Shown one piece after another: positions 1-9,467 of a stretch of DNA of 64,000 nt; position 1 is the stretch's first letter, and the number at the start of each line of letters is the position of its first letter. Location of the stretch: assembly GCA_963779225.1 (NCBI GenBank), contig CAVZWW010000003.1:186001-250000 (forward strand), in the 5' to 3' direction. This stretch comes from CAVPCZ01 sp963779225. Lineage in GTDB: Bacteria; Bacteroidota; Ignavibacteria; UBA10030; UBA6906. Position numbers and translations under genes: made by a program. Under the pieces are notes generated by a model. The model did no database searches, was not told where the DNA came from, and saw only the letters and a list, made by a program, of their open reading frames with translations.

Positions 1-960
1 CAGTACTACAACGGCGACGACAACCCCCCCTCCATGAGTCCAGTATCTGGTGCTATTGGGAGCACGTCCGATATTCCTCTCGAAAGTATTCTCCTCAATC
101 AGATACGTCCCATCACTGCAGTAAAGTCCTCCGCCGAGGCAGTTGTACGGACCGTCTGTTTGTGCAATGTTTTCTGCAAATACGTTGTGTCGTAAGACTG
201 CTGCTGCGGAATACGCAAGACTCATCCCGCCCCCTACGACCTGGCCATCGGAACTGTACAAATGATTATTCCGCACAGTGTTACCTTCCATGATGAGCAT
301 GGGGCATTCTTCTGCACTTATTCCGCCGCCCCAAACATACTGACCTCTAACGGTATTCTCTGAGATTATGTTGGACGTCAATCTGGCACCAGAAGAATAC
401 ACCAGTACTCCTCCTCCTTGACGGTACGAGAAACCGGAGATCTGGATGCGGGTCCCGGTCCCCCCCTGTACGGTGAACCCGCACAGCTCAGAGGTAGTGT
501 CTTCACCGGTGACAAACGACACAACCGACCCGCTGTCGGGATTTGTTGCGTGACTCCCATCGATAATTGTCTTGGAGATATGCGACGTGTCGTTCGTTGT
601 CAGGTACGTGCTCCCGACAACGATTCTCTTTCCTTTGAACCGGATATTCTCATAGTACGTGCCATCGGAGACCAGCACGGTATCCCCGTCGGCGGAAGCG
701 TCAATCGCGGCCTGGATTGTGGCATATTGCGCTGGGACAGTCCGGCGAACGCCCGCAAGTGATACTAAGGAGGTCTTGCGTGATAGCAGCGTCTCGCGTT
801 GGGAGGCTAGCTTGGAGGCTTCGTGAATCCTCGGCTTGAGAATGCGGCCCTCGCCCGCTGAGTGATGTCGGGATCCGTCTATAGACTGTGCCTGAACATC
901 TGCGAGAATCCCTGCTGCAAGAACTGCTGCGACAAGAAGTATCCTGCTGGGAGCTTTCAT
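1..960 (-). CDS. secreted right-handed beta-helix protein (C-terminus beyond window)
   Basis: The reading frame is open from the ATG at 960 to the window edge, giving 320 residues without a stop. Residues 1-25 form a signal peptide (basic MKAPSR, hydrophobic core, cleavage after VQA). From about residue 75 the protein has the pattern VPAQYATIQAAID followed by DGDTVLVSDGTYYENI, typical of DUF1565/pectin-lyase-like parallel beta-helix proteins. Repeated rungs of the SGGGI / xxIxxNTVxxN type follow. An AAGG ribosome-binding site precedes the start. The neighbouring genes on the same strand are a YCF48-type secreted protein and an HTCS, so this is probably the distal gene of block I. A T9SS domain would be expected in the missing part but cannot be seen. 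Substrate and activity are unknown; the fold is well supported, the function is not. Confidence 0.82.
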   Translation of the reverse strand, partial: MKAPSRILLVAAVLAAGILADVQAQSIDGSRHHSAGEGRILKPRIHEASKLASQRETLLSRKTSLVSLAGVRRTVPAQYATIQAAIDASADGDTVLVSDGTYYENIRFKGKRIVVGSTYLTTNDTSHISKTIIDGSHATNPDSGSVVSFVTGEDTTSELCGFTVQGGTGTRIQISGFSYRQGGGVLVYSSGARLTSNIISENTVRGQYVWGGGISAEECPMLIMEGNTVRNNHLYSSDGQVVGGGMSLAYSAAAVLRHNVFAENIAQTDGPYNCLGGGLYCSDGTYLIEENTFERNIGRAPNSTRYWTHGGGVVVAVVVL

Positions 961-1121
961 GATGAGCCTTGTATCAGATGTTGTGGGAGGATCATGAGGA
1001 GCTTGATGCTATGTCCTATGAGTGTGGACTTCACTAGCCCGACCTGCTCCGGAGGATGGTGATACCCGGCGGCGGCGCAACGATTCCTACATCGAACCAG
1101 AACGCCATGTGTTGACTCATA

Positions 1122-2381
1122 CTACTTCAAGAGCATCAATCGCTTCGTCAGTGTGAAATCCCCTGTTTTCAGTTGGTAGAAGTACACGCCGCTTGAGAAA
1201 CCCGTTCCGTCGAACTTCACCTCGTGAAGTCCCGCATCGAGCTCGTTGCCAACGAGCTGAGCCACCTGTTGCCCGAGCATATTGTAGACCGCCAGGTTCA
1301 CGAGTGATCGTTGTGGGAGTCCGAACCGGATTGTCGTTGACGGGTTGAATGGGTTAGGATAGTTCTGGCTCAATATGCTACGCTTCGGCACATCCTCCTC
1401 GTCTGCACCTTCGATCCAAGTTACTCCGCCCGTCGTGGTCCGAAGAATCACGCCGAGGCTTCCTACAGCCGTTCCGGTAAGAGAGTCGGTAAAACAGACT
1501 GCCCGGAGGCTCCTTACTCCAGATGGGAAAGTGTTACCCCCGTCCACCCATGTCGCGCCGCTGTCTGCTATGTGCAAAGTCCGCATGAAACCGTTCTCGG
1601 GAGCCCACCAACCAACTGCCGTTGCCCTGTCGGCAGCACTGAACGCAACATCGTGGAAAAACGCGCCCCTCCCCCCAGATTGTATCGTCCATGTCCCGCC
1701 ACTATCTATAGTGTGAGCAAAGACGTAACGAGGTCCATCCCAGCCCACCGTTGCTCCGATGGCCGCATTGGAAAAGGATACACCAGCCAGTCGAATCGTT
1801 GTTCCGATTGACTGCATCGACCATGTTGAACCACCATTGGAGGTGCGAAGAACTGTGCCTGAATCTCCTACCGCAATTCCTGTGCTGGCATCCTTGAAGC
1901 AGACCGCGTGAAGAGTATTCAATGTGCCGCTTGACCTGCTAATCCAGTTTACGCCCGCATTGGCAGTGCGGAGAAACGTCCCACCGCCCCCTACGGCCGT
2001 TCCAGTGTTGGCATCTGTGAAAGAAACAGCGAAGAGCCCAACCGTCGTCTCATTTGACTGACCCATCCAGGTTGCGCCCCCATTCATGGTGTGAATAATG
2101 ATACCAGAGGCTCCCACCGCTGTCCCTGTGTTGGCATGTGTGAAATAAACCGCGTAGAGTGGAACTGATGTCCCGCTGGTCTGAACAGTCCAAATTGTAC
2201 CGCCATCCGTGGTACGAAGAATTGTGCCACTGTCTCCGACCACTGTCCCCGTGCTGGCGTCGGTGAAGCAGACACCATTCAGATTCTTGGTCGTGCCGCT
2301 GTTTAGCGTGAACCATTGGGCAGACGCAATGGGAAAAAAGGTGACCATGGCGAGTGCAAGGCCGATAGATTGAGTCTTCAT
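1122..2381 (-). CDS. secreted YCF48/BNR-like beta-propeller protein with T9SS sorting domain
   Basis: The protein has 419 residues. The start at 2381 was chosen because MKTQSIGLALAMVTFFPIASA is a good signal peptide, while the 146 residues read further upstream look noncoding. Residues about 22-325 are seven repeats of roughly 43 residues with the pattern AVxFTDAxTGTAVGxxGxILRTxxGGxTW. This is the YCF48-like propeller repeat, related to photosystem II assembly factor folds but common in secreted proteins of this group. Residues about 335-419 are a T9SS C-terminal domain (NYPNPFNPSTTIRFGLP, then GVYFYQLKTGDF, ending LLK), so the protein is expected to be exported across the outer membrane. It lies downstream of the HTCS at 2731..6948 on the same strand and is a candidate target of it. 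No catalytic residues are recognisable; a binding or adhesive role is possible. Confidence 0.88.
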   Translation of the reverse strand: MKTQSIGLALAMVTFFPIASAQWFTLNSGTTKNLNGVCFTDASTGTVVGDSGTILRTTDGGTIWTVQTSGTSVPLYAVYFTHANTGTAVGASGIIIHTMNGGATWMGQSNETTVGLFAVSFTDANTGTAVGGGGTFLRTANAGVNWISRSSGTLNTLHAVCFKDASTGIAVGDSGTVLRTSNGGSTWSMQSIGTTIRLAGVSFSNAAIGATVGWDGPRYVFAHTIDSGGTWTIQSGGRGAFFHDVAFSAADRATAVGWWAPENGFMRTLHIADSGATWVDGGNTFPSGVRSLRAVCFTDSLTGTAVGSLGVILRTTTGGVTWIEGADEEDVPKRSILSQNYPNPFNPSTTIRFGLPQRSLVNLAVYNMLGQQVAQLVGNELDAGLHEVKFDGTGFSSGVYFYQLKTGDFTLTKRLMLLK

Positions 2382-2730
2382 TTTGATCTCTTTTTCAACG
2401 AAATCGTTGTTCGGATGTTCATGGACTCGGCAGGCGTGGGTGGGTCCTTTGGTATTACGCCAATGCTCCGCGGCATACCAACGCTTCGGTCCACTTAGGG
2501 TCAGCGGCAAAGGCACATTGGGATAAGGACGGGGAGCCCCGTTGTGCCCGGACCCTTGACATTCGCCATGGAATATACGGCGCAGGAGAACCTTGGGCCT
2601 ATTGATCCCGCGCCAAAAACGTTTGAAATTGGGACATCGCGCGAAAAGGCACAAAACATCAGAAAAAACGAAGGGGCTTGACGAAACAGACATGACGCAC
2701 GTCGCCTCTGATGAAGCAGGTTCACAACCC
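2382..2730. other. intergenic region between HTCS and YCF48-like gene
   Basis: This 349-base stretch separates the end of the HTCS from the start of the YCF48-like gene, both on the minus strand. It probably contains the promoter of the secreted protein. I see no convincing hairpin terminator, tRNA-like sequence or dyad here. Open frames across it are extensions of neighbouring frames without coding features. Confidence 0.5.
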
Positions 2731-5700
2731 TCAAGAGTTTTGGTGGCGGACCTCTGATGGGGTGACACCAAATCGTGCGTGGAAGCAGGCACTGAAGTAG
2801 GTTGGGTTTCGAAATCCAACCTGGAAAGCTATATCCGTGACTGAGCCGGCGTTCTTTTCAAGCAGCTCTCGGGCCCGCTGCAGGCGCATGTACTGCACAA
2901 ACTCCGCAGGCGTTAGATTCGTTAGGGCGTGAAGCTTACGGCCGAGGTGTCTTCGACTCAAGCAGGCCTCGCTCGCAAGTTCATCGACACCAAAATTCTC
3001 ATCCCCGAAATTCTTCTCCACTACATCCATGATCTTCTTGAGTAAAGCATCATCGAGTGAAGTTACTGCCACTTCACCCGGCTTGAGGAGTACTCCGGCC
3101 GAGAACTTGGTCCGGAGCGTACGCCGCTGCTCAATCAGGTTTCGCACCCGGGCCATAAGCTCTTTAGAATCAAACGGTTTCGTCACATAATCATCGGCGC
3201 CGGTTTCCAGCCCTTCGATCTTGCTCTCGGTTCCCGCCCGGGCGGTCAGAAGGATGACCGGAACGTGACTGGTTCGCACATCCTGCTTCAAAGCCCGGCA
3301 GAGCTCCATTCCATCCATTTTCGGCATCATCAGATCGCTGAGCACAATGTCCGGAACCATCTCTATCGCCAGATCGTAGCCATCTTTTCCGTCCTCTGCC
3401 TCGAGTACCGCAAAGTCCCTTCCTAGGAACTCCCGGATATAGCTGCGGAGGTCCGCGTTGTCCTCTACGACAAGCACAATGGGCTTTCCATCCGGCGATT
3501 GTGGGGTGGAAATATCCCCGGAACCAACATGAGACACGACAATGGGGGGATGCTCGAGCCTCTCGCCTTGAGGTGGAGACTCGATGATTTCATCCTGCCG
3601 GTATGCAGACTTCTCAATCGGGAAGGTTACTGAAAACACCGATCCTTTTCCGGGTGTGCTCTGTACGGCTATCTGTCCACGATGAAGTTCCACAAGCTCC
3701 TTTGTCAGCGCCAGACCGATTCCGGTCCCTTCGATAGTGTGTTTCTCATCGGCACGGTAAAAGCGGTCGAATATGCGGGGGAGGTGTTCTGCCGAGATGC
3801 CGGGGCCGGTGTCGGAAATCCCAACACAAATGCTTGTCGGGTTGTCATCAATGCGGGAGATGTAGTTCGCGGGGCCCTGAGAGACGGGACTTTGATCTTT
3901 CGGGCAGACCAATGACACTGAAACGGTCCCTCCCTCTGGAGTGAATTTCAACGCATTCGAGATCAGATTATTGAGGATTTTCTCTAGCTTGTCCCTGTCG
4001 AAGTGGCCACTGGCTGATTCAATCTCAGACTGGAAATCCAGATTGATCCTTTTTCTCTCGGCCCACGATTCAAACGACATCACAGTCCGGCGAAGGAATT
4101 CCACCACCTCATTGCGGGATACCTGGAGTTTCATCGTGCCTGAATCCAGCTGGGAAAAATCAAGCAATTGGTTGACGAGTGTATGTAGCCTCTCTGTGTT
4201 GTTCTTGATGAGGTGCAGTTTCTCACGCGTCGAGGGTTCCTGAGTCGATTCAATCGCCTGTTCAGCCGGTCCGAGTATCAACGTAAGAGGAGTTCTGAAT
4301 TCGTGCGAAATGTTCGCAAAGAATTGAGATTTCAGCCTGTCGACCTCCGCAATGCGTTCTGCCTGAAAGTGTTCCATCTCCACGCGATCTTTCAATCGCG
4401 CCTGGTTCAGCCGCACTCGATGGATGGTGACAAGAAGCGCGGTTCCGAGGAAAAGATAGAAGCCATAGGCCCATAGCGATCGCCACCAGGGTGGTGCAAT
4501 GCTGAAGGCGAATCCGATCTCCCCTTCAGGCCATTCCCCCCGGGACGACGTCGCTCTCACACGGAAAGTGTAGTCGCCCGAACCAAGTGCGGTATAACGG
4601 ACATAGCGGCGATCCACCGGTTTGATCCATTCAGGTTCGAGGCCTTCCAGCCTGTACGCATATTCCACAAGCTGCGGGGCATCAATGTCTATCGCCGCAA
4701 ACATGAACTCGAGGACATTCTTGTCATGCGACAACTGAAGTGTGCGTGACTCGACGACACTCGGCAGGGGGATCACCAGCGTATCGTTCACTCGAAGCTG
4801 CGTGATGACCAGGGGAGGTGCCCGGCGGTCATAGTAAAGACTGTCGGGATGAACGATGTTCACACCGGTCGTACCTGTCAGGAGGATCTTCCCATCGTCA
4901 AGGAGCAGCATGTCGGTGGGCGATCCACAGAGACCATTATCAGCGTCGAGATTCGTGAACCTGCCGTTGACAGGGTCAAACAACGACAGACCATGCGAGA
5001 TATACCGTATCCACACCCTTCCTTTTGTGTCTTGACCAATCGGCAAGGCAAAGAGCGCGTCGTCGAACGGCGGGTTCGGGTAGAAAGTGAAGGACGCGTG
5101 TGCAGGATCCCAGACATTGATTCCTTTCCCGGTTCCCACCCAGATGCGACCTGTGGGATCCTCGTATGCCACCCGCGTGACATCGTCACTTAGAGAGTGA
5201 GGGTCTGATGCATTGTGCACAAACCTGGTTACTTGTCCGGTGGCCCGCTGATAGGCAATAAGTCCTCTTCCCTCCGTAGTGATCCAGAGGGAACTGTCCC
5301 TGGTTCTGAGAACAGCAATCACCTCATAACTGAACCCTAGAGAAAGAAAAGTCCCGTGTGCAGGATCAAACAGAGATAGCCCGTCGGGTTCCGTGCCGAT
5401 CCAGAGGGAATCGCCAGGCCCCTCCGCGATACTCCTGATTCCAACAGAGTTACGGTTGAGGCGATGGTCGTAGTTATCGATCCTCCTTGAGCGGAGATTG
5501 ACTTTGTAGAGACCACGGTCATAGGCTGCGTACCAGAAGTTCCCGTGCCCGTCGAGGAGTGAAACGGTGCGGTCGGGAGTCTCGTAGAAGAGCTGAGACT
5601 TGCCACCATAGACATCGATCGTGCTGAGGACGGTTTTGGTCGCCGTCTCGATCTCAAGCAAGTATCCTCCGGAAAAACACCAGATCGCTCCATCTTTGCT

Positions 5701-6948
5701 TCGTTCCACAGACTCAAACGACCGTAAACGCCAATCGGTATTCTTGAGCCCGTAGTGTGGAAGAACAAGGGATCGTGGGCTTAGCCAATGGACACCGGCA
5801 CCTGTGCTGAACCAGACCGTGCCTGTGCAGTCGATGGATATCCTTTGACGAGGACCCGTTCCGGGCGCCGATCCATAGGTCAGGTAAGGGATGCAACGTC
5901 CTTCCACAAGAGAGAAGAGGTCGACGCCCTCATAGGTGGCAACCCACAGATTTCCATGCGGGTCCAGCTCGATACTGTGGACGTCATCGTTCTTGATGGA
6001 GGACGGATCAGAATCGTTATGTCGAAAGTTCCTGGCTGTCCCACGGTTCCAGTCGAATCGATATAACCCCTCGGTTTTAGTGCCAACCCAGAGTGTCCCG
6101 TCAGGTTCCAGGGCGAGGCAGTTGATGATTAAAGAATCGAGCCGCCGGGCGAGGTGGTGAGAGTAGCGGGGGCGCGAGACGGTCAGCGTAGTCCGATCGA
6201 TCGCAATGATCCCGCTGTCGGTTCCGGCAATGAGACTCACCTGGTCTCGCGCGATCAGACTTCGTGCGGCCCCTGTTGAGGTTCCGGTTGGGATAACTGT
6301 CATGCTTACATTGGACGCTATGCTGTCAATCTCGTGAGGGGCGAACTGCACAGGCAACCCAATGCGAATGATTCCATCCTCCATTGTGCACCATATGTTG
6401 CCGTCGCAGTCCTCGAGAAAGCGGCCGAAATACCCCCTGTTGACTTTGCTGGAGTCGTATTGGATCTGCCGGAGGTTCAGAAGCCGATCCCGGGAGTGAT
6501 CATAGACGGAGATCTTGCCAGTACTCGTGCCGACCCAGAGTCGTTTCCTGCTATCGCAATACAAGGATGAAATAATCTTCGAGGGAAGCGAGTAAGGATC
6601 AAGTTCTGCACTGCGGTACTCCTTCACGTTGTAACCATCATATCGGCAAAGCCCATTCACGGTTCCGACCCACACAAATCCGAACGAGTCGCGGACGACG
6701 TGCGAATAGACTAGCACCGGTGGGAGGCCCTTGACCTGTTGAAAATGGAGGACGGGGAGGAGCTTTTCCTGAGCGGCGAGGGGTTGAACGCTCGAAAAGA
6801 GAAGTGCAAGTGTCAGGACTCTCAGGCCGAGTCTGCAGCGAGCACTGGAATGGTATTGAAGAGAGGTCTGATACGGAGCAGCTGAGAGCGATGCTTGTGA
6901 ACTCTGATCTCTGCGGTCTGAATTCAGAATTCGCATGTTTCTGACCAT
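2731..6948 (-). CDS. hybrid two-component system sensor/regulator (HTCS 1)
   Basis: One polypeptide of about 1405 residues joins all parts of a phosphorelay. In order: a hydrophobic signal/anchor (about 39-59); two runs of reg_prop propeller repeats (about 65-700, pattern GxxWVGTxxGLxxYD); a Y_Y_Y domain (about 720-785); a transmembrane helix (about 800-822); a HisKA domain with phosphoacceptor His882 in ISHEFRTPLTLI; an HATPase domain with N box NNLISNALKFTPEGG and G boxes DTGPGIS and GTGIGLAL; a receiver with Asp1205 in LSDLMMPKMDG; and a C-terminal AraC-type double helix-turn-helix. The length is normal for Bacteroidota HTCS. The start is uncertain: the ATG at 6948 or 6936 leaves about 40 residues before the hydrophobic segment, and no strong ribosome-binding site is seen. 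It probably senses a periplasmic ligand, often an oligosaccharide in this family, and activates nearby secreted-protein genes. Confidence 0.93.
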   Translation of the reverse strand: MVRNMRILNSDRRDQSSQASLSAAPYQTSLQYHSSARCRLGLRVLTLALLFSSVQPLAAQEKLLPVLHFQQVKGLPPVLVYSHVVRDSFGFVWVGTVNGLCRYDGYNVKEYRSAELDPYSLPSKIISSLYCDSRKRLWVGTSTGKISVYDHSRDRLLNLRQIQYDSSKVNRGYFGRFLEDCDGNIWCTMEDGIIRIGLPVQFAPHEIDSIASNVSMTVIPTGTSTGAARSLIARDQVSLIAGTDSGIIAIDRTTLTVSRPRYSHHLARRLDSLIINCLALEPDGTLWVGTKTEGLYRFDWNRGTARNFRHNDSDPSSIKNDDVHSIELDPHGNLWVATYEGVDLFSLVEGRCIPYLTYGSAPGTGPRQRISIDCTGTVWFSTGAGVHWLSPRSLVLPHYGLKNTDWRLRSFESVERSKDGAIWCFSGGYLLEIETATKTVLSTIDVYGGKSQLFYETPDRTVSLLDGHGNFWYAAYDRGLYKVNLRSRRIDNYDHRLNRNSVGIRSIAEGPGDSLWIGTEPDGLSLFDPAHGTFLSLGFSYEVIAVLRTRDSSLWITTEGRGLIAYQRATGQVTRFVHNASDPHSLSDDVTRVAYEDPTGRIWVGTGKGINVWDPAHASFTFYPNPPFDDALFALPIGQDTKGRVWIRYISHGLSLFDPVNGRFTNLDADNGLCGSPTDMLLLDDGKILLTGTTGVNIVHPDSLYYDRRAPPLVITQLRVNDTLVIPLPSVVESRTLQLSHDKNVLEFMFAAIDIDAPQLVEYAYRLEGLEPEWIKPVDRRYVRYTALGSGDYTFRVRATSSRGEWPEGEIGFAFSIAPPWWRSLWAYGFYLFLGTALLVTIHRVRLNQARLKDRVEMEHFQAERIAEVDRLKSQFFANISHEFRTPLTLILGPAEQAIESTQEPSTREKLHLIKNNTERLHTLVNQLLDFSQLDSGTMKLQVSRNEVVEFLRRTVMSFESWAERKRINLDFQSEIESASGHFDRDKLEKILNNLISNALKFTPEGGTVSVSLVCPKDQSPVSQGPANYISRIDDNPTSICVGISDTGPGISAEHLPRIFDRFYRADEKHTIEGTGIGLALTKELVELHRGQIAVQSTPGKGSVFSVTFPIEKSAYRQDEIIESPPQGERLEHPPIVVSHVGSGDISTPQSPDGKPIVLVVEDNADLRSYIREFLGRDFAVLEAEDGKDGYDLAIEMVPDIVLSDLMMPKMDGMELCRALKQDVRTSHVPVILLTARAGTESKIEGLETGADDYVTKPFDSKELMARVRNLIEQRRTLRTKFSAGVLLKPGEVAVTSLDDALLKKIMDVVEKNFGDENFGVDELASEACLSRRHLGRKLHALTNLTPAEFVQYMRLQRARELLEKNAGSVTDIAFQVGFRNPTYFSACFHARFGVTPSEVRHQNS

Positions 6949-7212
6949 GGGAAACCTACACTGGCGTGTACGATCCCTGCGGCACAAAAGACCAACGGTT
7001 CGGGAGTAAGTTACGGCGTGGTGTGGCAAGAATCAAATAGCCACGTTTTGCTGAGGCGTCGATGCCCCTGAGCGCCAGAGATCACGAAGGTGTACATCCA
7101 CACGTGCAGAAGCCACGACACCTTCTCGGCATCGCGGCTTCTGCTAAGCTCTCTCTTTCGTCGGTGGGTCGCGTTTGGAACCTAAAAAACCTCTTGGTTC
7201 CTGGACAAGCGT
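6912..7212. repeat. long direct repeat, copy 1 (HTCS 5' region and upstream DNA)
   Basis: About 300 bases here match 13639..13940 at nearly every position. The match covers the 5' end of HTCS 1, its upstream region and a decayed tRNA-like sequence at its outer edge. Both copies contain a short dyad, GTGGC-12-GCCAC (7023..7044 here). The repeat shows that blocks I and II share an end sequence, as expected from duplication or from insertion of related elements. Confidence 0.85.
7161..7211 (-). other. decayed tRNA-Pro-like 3' end (att-like remnant)
   Basis: The sequence starts CGTCGGTGGGTCGCG and ends CCTCTTGGTTCCTGGACAAG. It aligns with the 3' half of the intact tRNA-Pro at 39933 but has many substitutions in the T arm, while the anticodon stem (CTTGG/CCAAG) is partly kept. 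It cannot make a tRNA. The same kind of copy recurs at 13889, 34190 and 39764. It is read as an old displaced tRNA 3' end. Confidence 0.5.
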
Positions 7213-7235
7213 CTATAAAGAATTGCCCTTTTTCG

Positions 7236-7280
7236 ACCGGACGGAGGGATCTTTTCCTGCCAACGCTTGGTTCCTGGAAA
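7236..7280 (-). other. second decayed tRNA-like copy
   Basis: The run ATTGCCCTTTTTCGACCGG, followed by CGCTTGGTTCCTGG, copies the order seen at the clear fragment at 7402 (ATTGCCCTTTTTCGTCGG, then the T arm and TTGGTCCC). The sequence is too diverged to fold. It is supported mainly by spacing: about 170 bases to the next fragment, as at 13889/14058 and 39764/39933. Confidence 0.35.
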
Positions 7281-7401
7281 GGTGTGACTACTTACTTGGC
7301 GAAAATGGATTACTATCGACAGATTCTTGCACACAAAGTGCGCAGTCAATTACAACCTGGTTACAGTGGGCACCTTGGGAGGGGAAAATTGCCCTTTTTC
7401 G

Positions 7402-7443
7402 TCGGGGCGCGGGGATTTGAACCCCGGGCCTCTTGGTCCCAAA
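7402..7443 (-). other. tRNA-Pro 3'-half fragment (att-like site A)
   Basis: Forty-two bases are identical to the 3' half of the intact tRNA-Pro(TGG) at 39933, from the anticodon loop through the T arm (CGGGG-TTCAAAT-CCCCG) to the acceptor strand and discriminator. The 5' half is absent and replaced by the conserved segment at 7444..7557. A fragment ending at the tRNA 3' terminus is the usual scar of site-specific insertion at a tRNA gene. Its orientation is the same as the intact gene. Confidence 0.85.
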
Positions 7444-7557
7444 TAATTTTCAGGTACCTGTTATGGCGAAAAAAGGGCGATTCTGAGTCAGGGAGAGTGC
7501 ATACTGCGCATACTGTGCATGGGGGTGCTGAAAAAGGAGCACAAATCTGTCACACCT
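7444..7557 (-). repeat. conserved segment adjoining tRNA fragment, copy 1
   Basis: The segment is shared with 14100..14211 and 24138..24250. It contains the perfect palindrome CAGGTACCTG (7451..7460), the run GGGCGATTCTGA, the direct repeat GCATACTG (7499 and 7508) followed by GTGCATGGGGGTGCTGA, and ACAAATCTGTCACACC. It always starts where the tRNA homology stops, so it may be the arm region of an integration site. Confidence 0.75.
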
Positions 7558-7965
7558 CTTCGCGAGTTCTTTCCCCACCAAGTGTATCGAACTACACAAG
7601 TCAATTACGGCCTGCTTGGGGTGGCGCCTGCACAGGATCCGTGCGATCTCGGACGGCAGGATATACGAATCAAAAACGGCAGACGCGTGAGTTATCTTTC
7701 ACATGAGGTGCGATTTGCCGTCCGATCTCCGCGTGGTGTGTTCCGGTTTCGCCTCAACAACACACGATTCGGATGGATCGTGTGGAATTCCCAACCCGGA
7801 TGGGATTTTGAAGAGAGACAAGCGGGGACCCGAACCTTCGCCACTTACACGTTGGGAAGGGTGGCCTCGGTGAGACTCATTGACCTCCATTTCTGGATGC
7901 GACACATTTGCTATTTGTTTTCGCGCCATCCGCCGACACCGGCACGATAAGGCAAATCCAAATCG
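7558..7965. other. noncoding junction DNA with further shared segments
   Basis: No convincing gene is present. Bases about 7665-7745 resemble 34637-34715 (shared runs include GGCAGA-GCGTGAG and GCGATCTCC), so junctions A and D share this tract. At about 7811-7866 the minus strand has a T-loop-like GGTTCGGGTCC next to a TTCCCAA loop-like run, which could be a decayed tRNA-Gly-like 3' half; that reading is weak. A 143-residue frame crosses the tract but lacks a start signal and any recognisable domain. Confidence 0.45.
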
Positions 7966-9264
7966 TCACCTGGTCAGGACCATCTTGCGGCTCTGAACAT
8001 AACTTCCTGCCTGGAGTCTGTAGAGATACACACCGCTCGCCAGTCCACCCGCATTGAACTTGACTTCATAACTCCCCGCCATCTTTCTCTCATTGACTAG
8101 TATCGCCACCTCGCGACCCAGGATGTCGTGCACGACGAGCTTCACGCTGCTACCCACTGGCAAATGATAACTCACCACTGTGTTCGGATTGAACGGATTT
8201 GGGTGGTTCTGTCCAAGCGCGAAACCTTCTGGGATTCCGCGCTCGTGATCATCAACTCCACTCGCTACGATGACGGACGTTGCACGGCCAATCTTCCAGA
8301 GCCTCGAAGATGTCAGCGATGTCGCACCGGTGTACCACATCACGAGCGTGTCCGTTTTCCCCATTCGGACAACGGATCCTGCTTCAAGGTATCTATTGTC
8401 CCATTGGCCGGCGGTAGGCACCAAAACTGGATTTGCCGTATGCTTTTTCCAGTTGATCCCCCCATCCACAGAAGAAGCCATTCCAATGCTCCGCACATCT
8501 GGATGAACACCGGTGTACCACATGTAGTCGGCACTATCCACGCGCAGTACGTGTGGTTCCATTACATAGGAGTAATCCCATTGACCCGGGGCGCCGATAT
8601 CCAACACCGGATTGTTGATTGTGTCCCTGTTCCAGTTGATGCCATCGACAGACGTGGCAATTCCTATCCTTGTGATTTCAGAAGGGTATGCCTCGAACCC
8701 AGCGTACCACATTTTGTATCCTCCCCCGGGGACCTGCACAACGGAACAAACAAAGGGACCGTCAATCTCCCATCCTGCCACGCCGGGACCCAAAACAGGA
8801 TTGCCCGGATGCTTCGTCCAGTGTATCCCGTCCGGAGATGTTGCATATCCAATTCCTCCCTTGTAGGCACGAATCCCGCCGTACCACATCTTGTATTGTC
8901 CATTCTCTCGTATCACCGCTGGAACCTGGAGCTTCTTCTCCTCCCATGTACCCGCGTCAGCCGTCATGACGGGTGGCCCATACTTAGTCCAATTGATGCC
9001 ATCCTTCGAAGACGCAAAACCAAAAGAGTACGGCAACTTCCACGCAAGGTCTGACCCACCATACCACATTTCGAACCGGTTAGAGTCAGAGTTGAAGAGA
9101 ACCATCGGCATGAACACGTGGGCATCCCATGCAGCATCCCCCCCACCCGAGAGCACGGGGTTTCTTATATCCTTGGTCCAGTTGAACTGAGCACGGACGA
9201 CAGACGCAGCAAAAACCATGACGAGAGCCAGCAGAAGAATCCCTGTACCCCTGTCCGACTTCAT
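7966..9264 (-). CDS. secreted glycosidase-like five-bladed propeller protein with T9SS domain
   Basis: The protein has 432 residues. The start at 9264 is set by an AAAGGAGG ribosome-binding site just upstream and by the signal peptide MKSDRGTGILLLALVMVFA. Residues about 26-335 are repeats of the pattern WTK-x-NPVL...GxWE...P-V...YKMWYxG...IGYATSxDGIxW. This resembles the propeller of glycoside hydrolase families 32/43/62/68/130 and many unassigned secreted homologues. Residues about 350-432 form a T9SS domain (NHPNPFNPNT, GVYLYRLQAGS). The acidic catalytic residues of a true GH43 enzyme cannot be assigned, so activity is unproven. It lies directly downstream of HTCS 2 on the same strand. The propeller is clearly paralogous to the C-terminal half of the protein at 18918..21749. 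Confidence 0.88.
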   Translation of the reverse strand: MKSDRGTGILLLALVMVFAASVVRAQFNWTKDIRNPVLSGGGDAAWDAHVFMPMVLFNSDSNRFEMWYGGSDLAWKLPYSFGFASSKDGINWTKYGPPVMTADAGTWEEKKLQVPAVIRENGQYKMWYGGIRAYKGGIGYATSPDGIHWTKHPGNPVLGPGVAGWEIDGPFVCSVVQVPGGGYKMWYAGFEAYPSEITRIGIATSVDGINWNRDTINNPVLDIGAPGQWDYSYVMEPHVLRVDSADYMWYTGVHPDVRSIGMASSVDGGINWKKHTANPVLVPTAGQWDNRYLEAGSVVRMGKTDTLVMWYTGATSLTSSRLWKIGRATSVIVASGVDDHERGIPEGFALGQNHPNPFNPNTVVSYHLPVGSSVKLVVHDILGREVAILVNERKMAGSYEVKFNAGGLASGVYLYRLQAGSYVQSRKMVLTR

Positions 9265-9467
9265 ATGGCCTCCTTTGAATGAAGGTTGCGGGGGAAAAGG
9301 CACTTTCCGAATCCAACCGGGTCAAGCCCAATATAGCATCCAAGCCGTAGGGGTACCGAGGAATTCTGTCGCAAGGTCAGGTAGTTACGTCGCATATGGG
9401 AGGATCTAATGGGGTTCCAGGAAACACCTGTCTGAGAACGCTTTTTTTCAGGCGCAACAAGGGGGGA

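Noticed and set aside
7062..7950. Several open frames of 80-214 codons across the junction DNA
   Set aside because: They run through tRNA fragments and repeats in frames that are not kept between the repeat copies, so they are unlikely to be coding.
8128..9054. A 308-codon frame on the plus strand
   Set aside because: It is antisense to the propeller repeats of 7966..9264 and only mirrors their periodicity.
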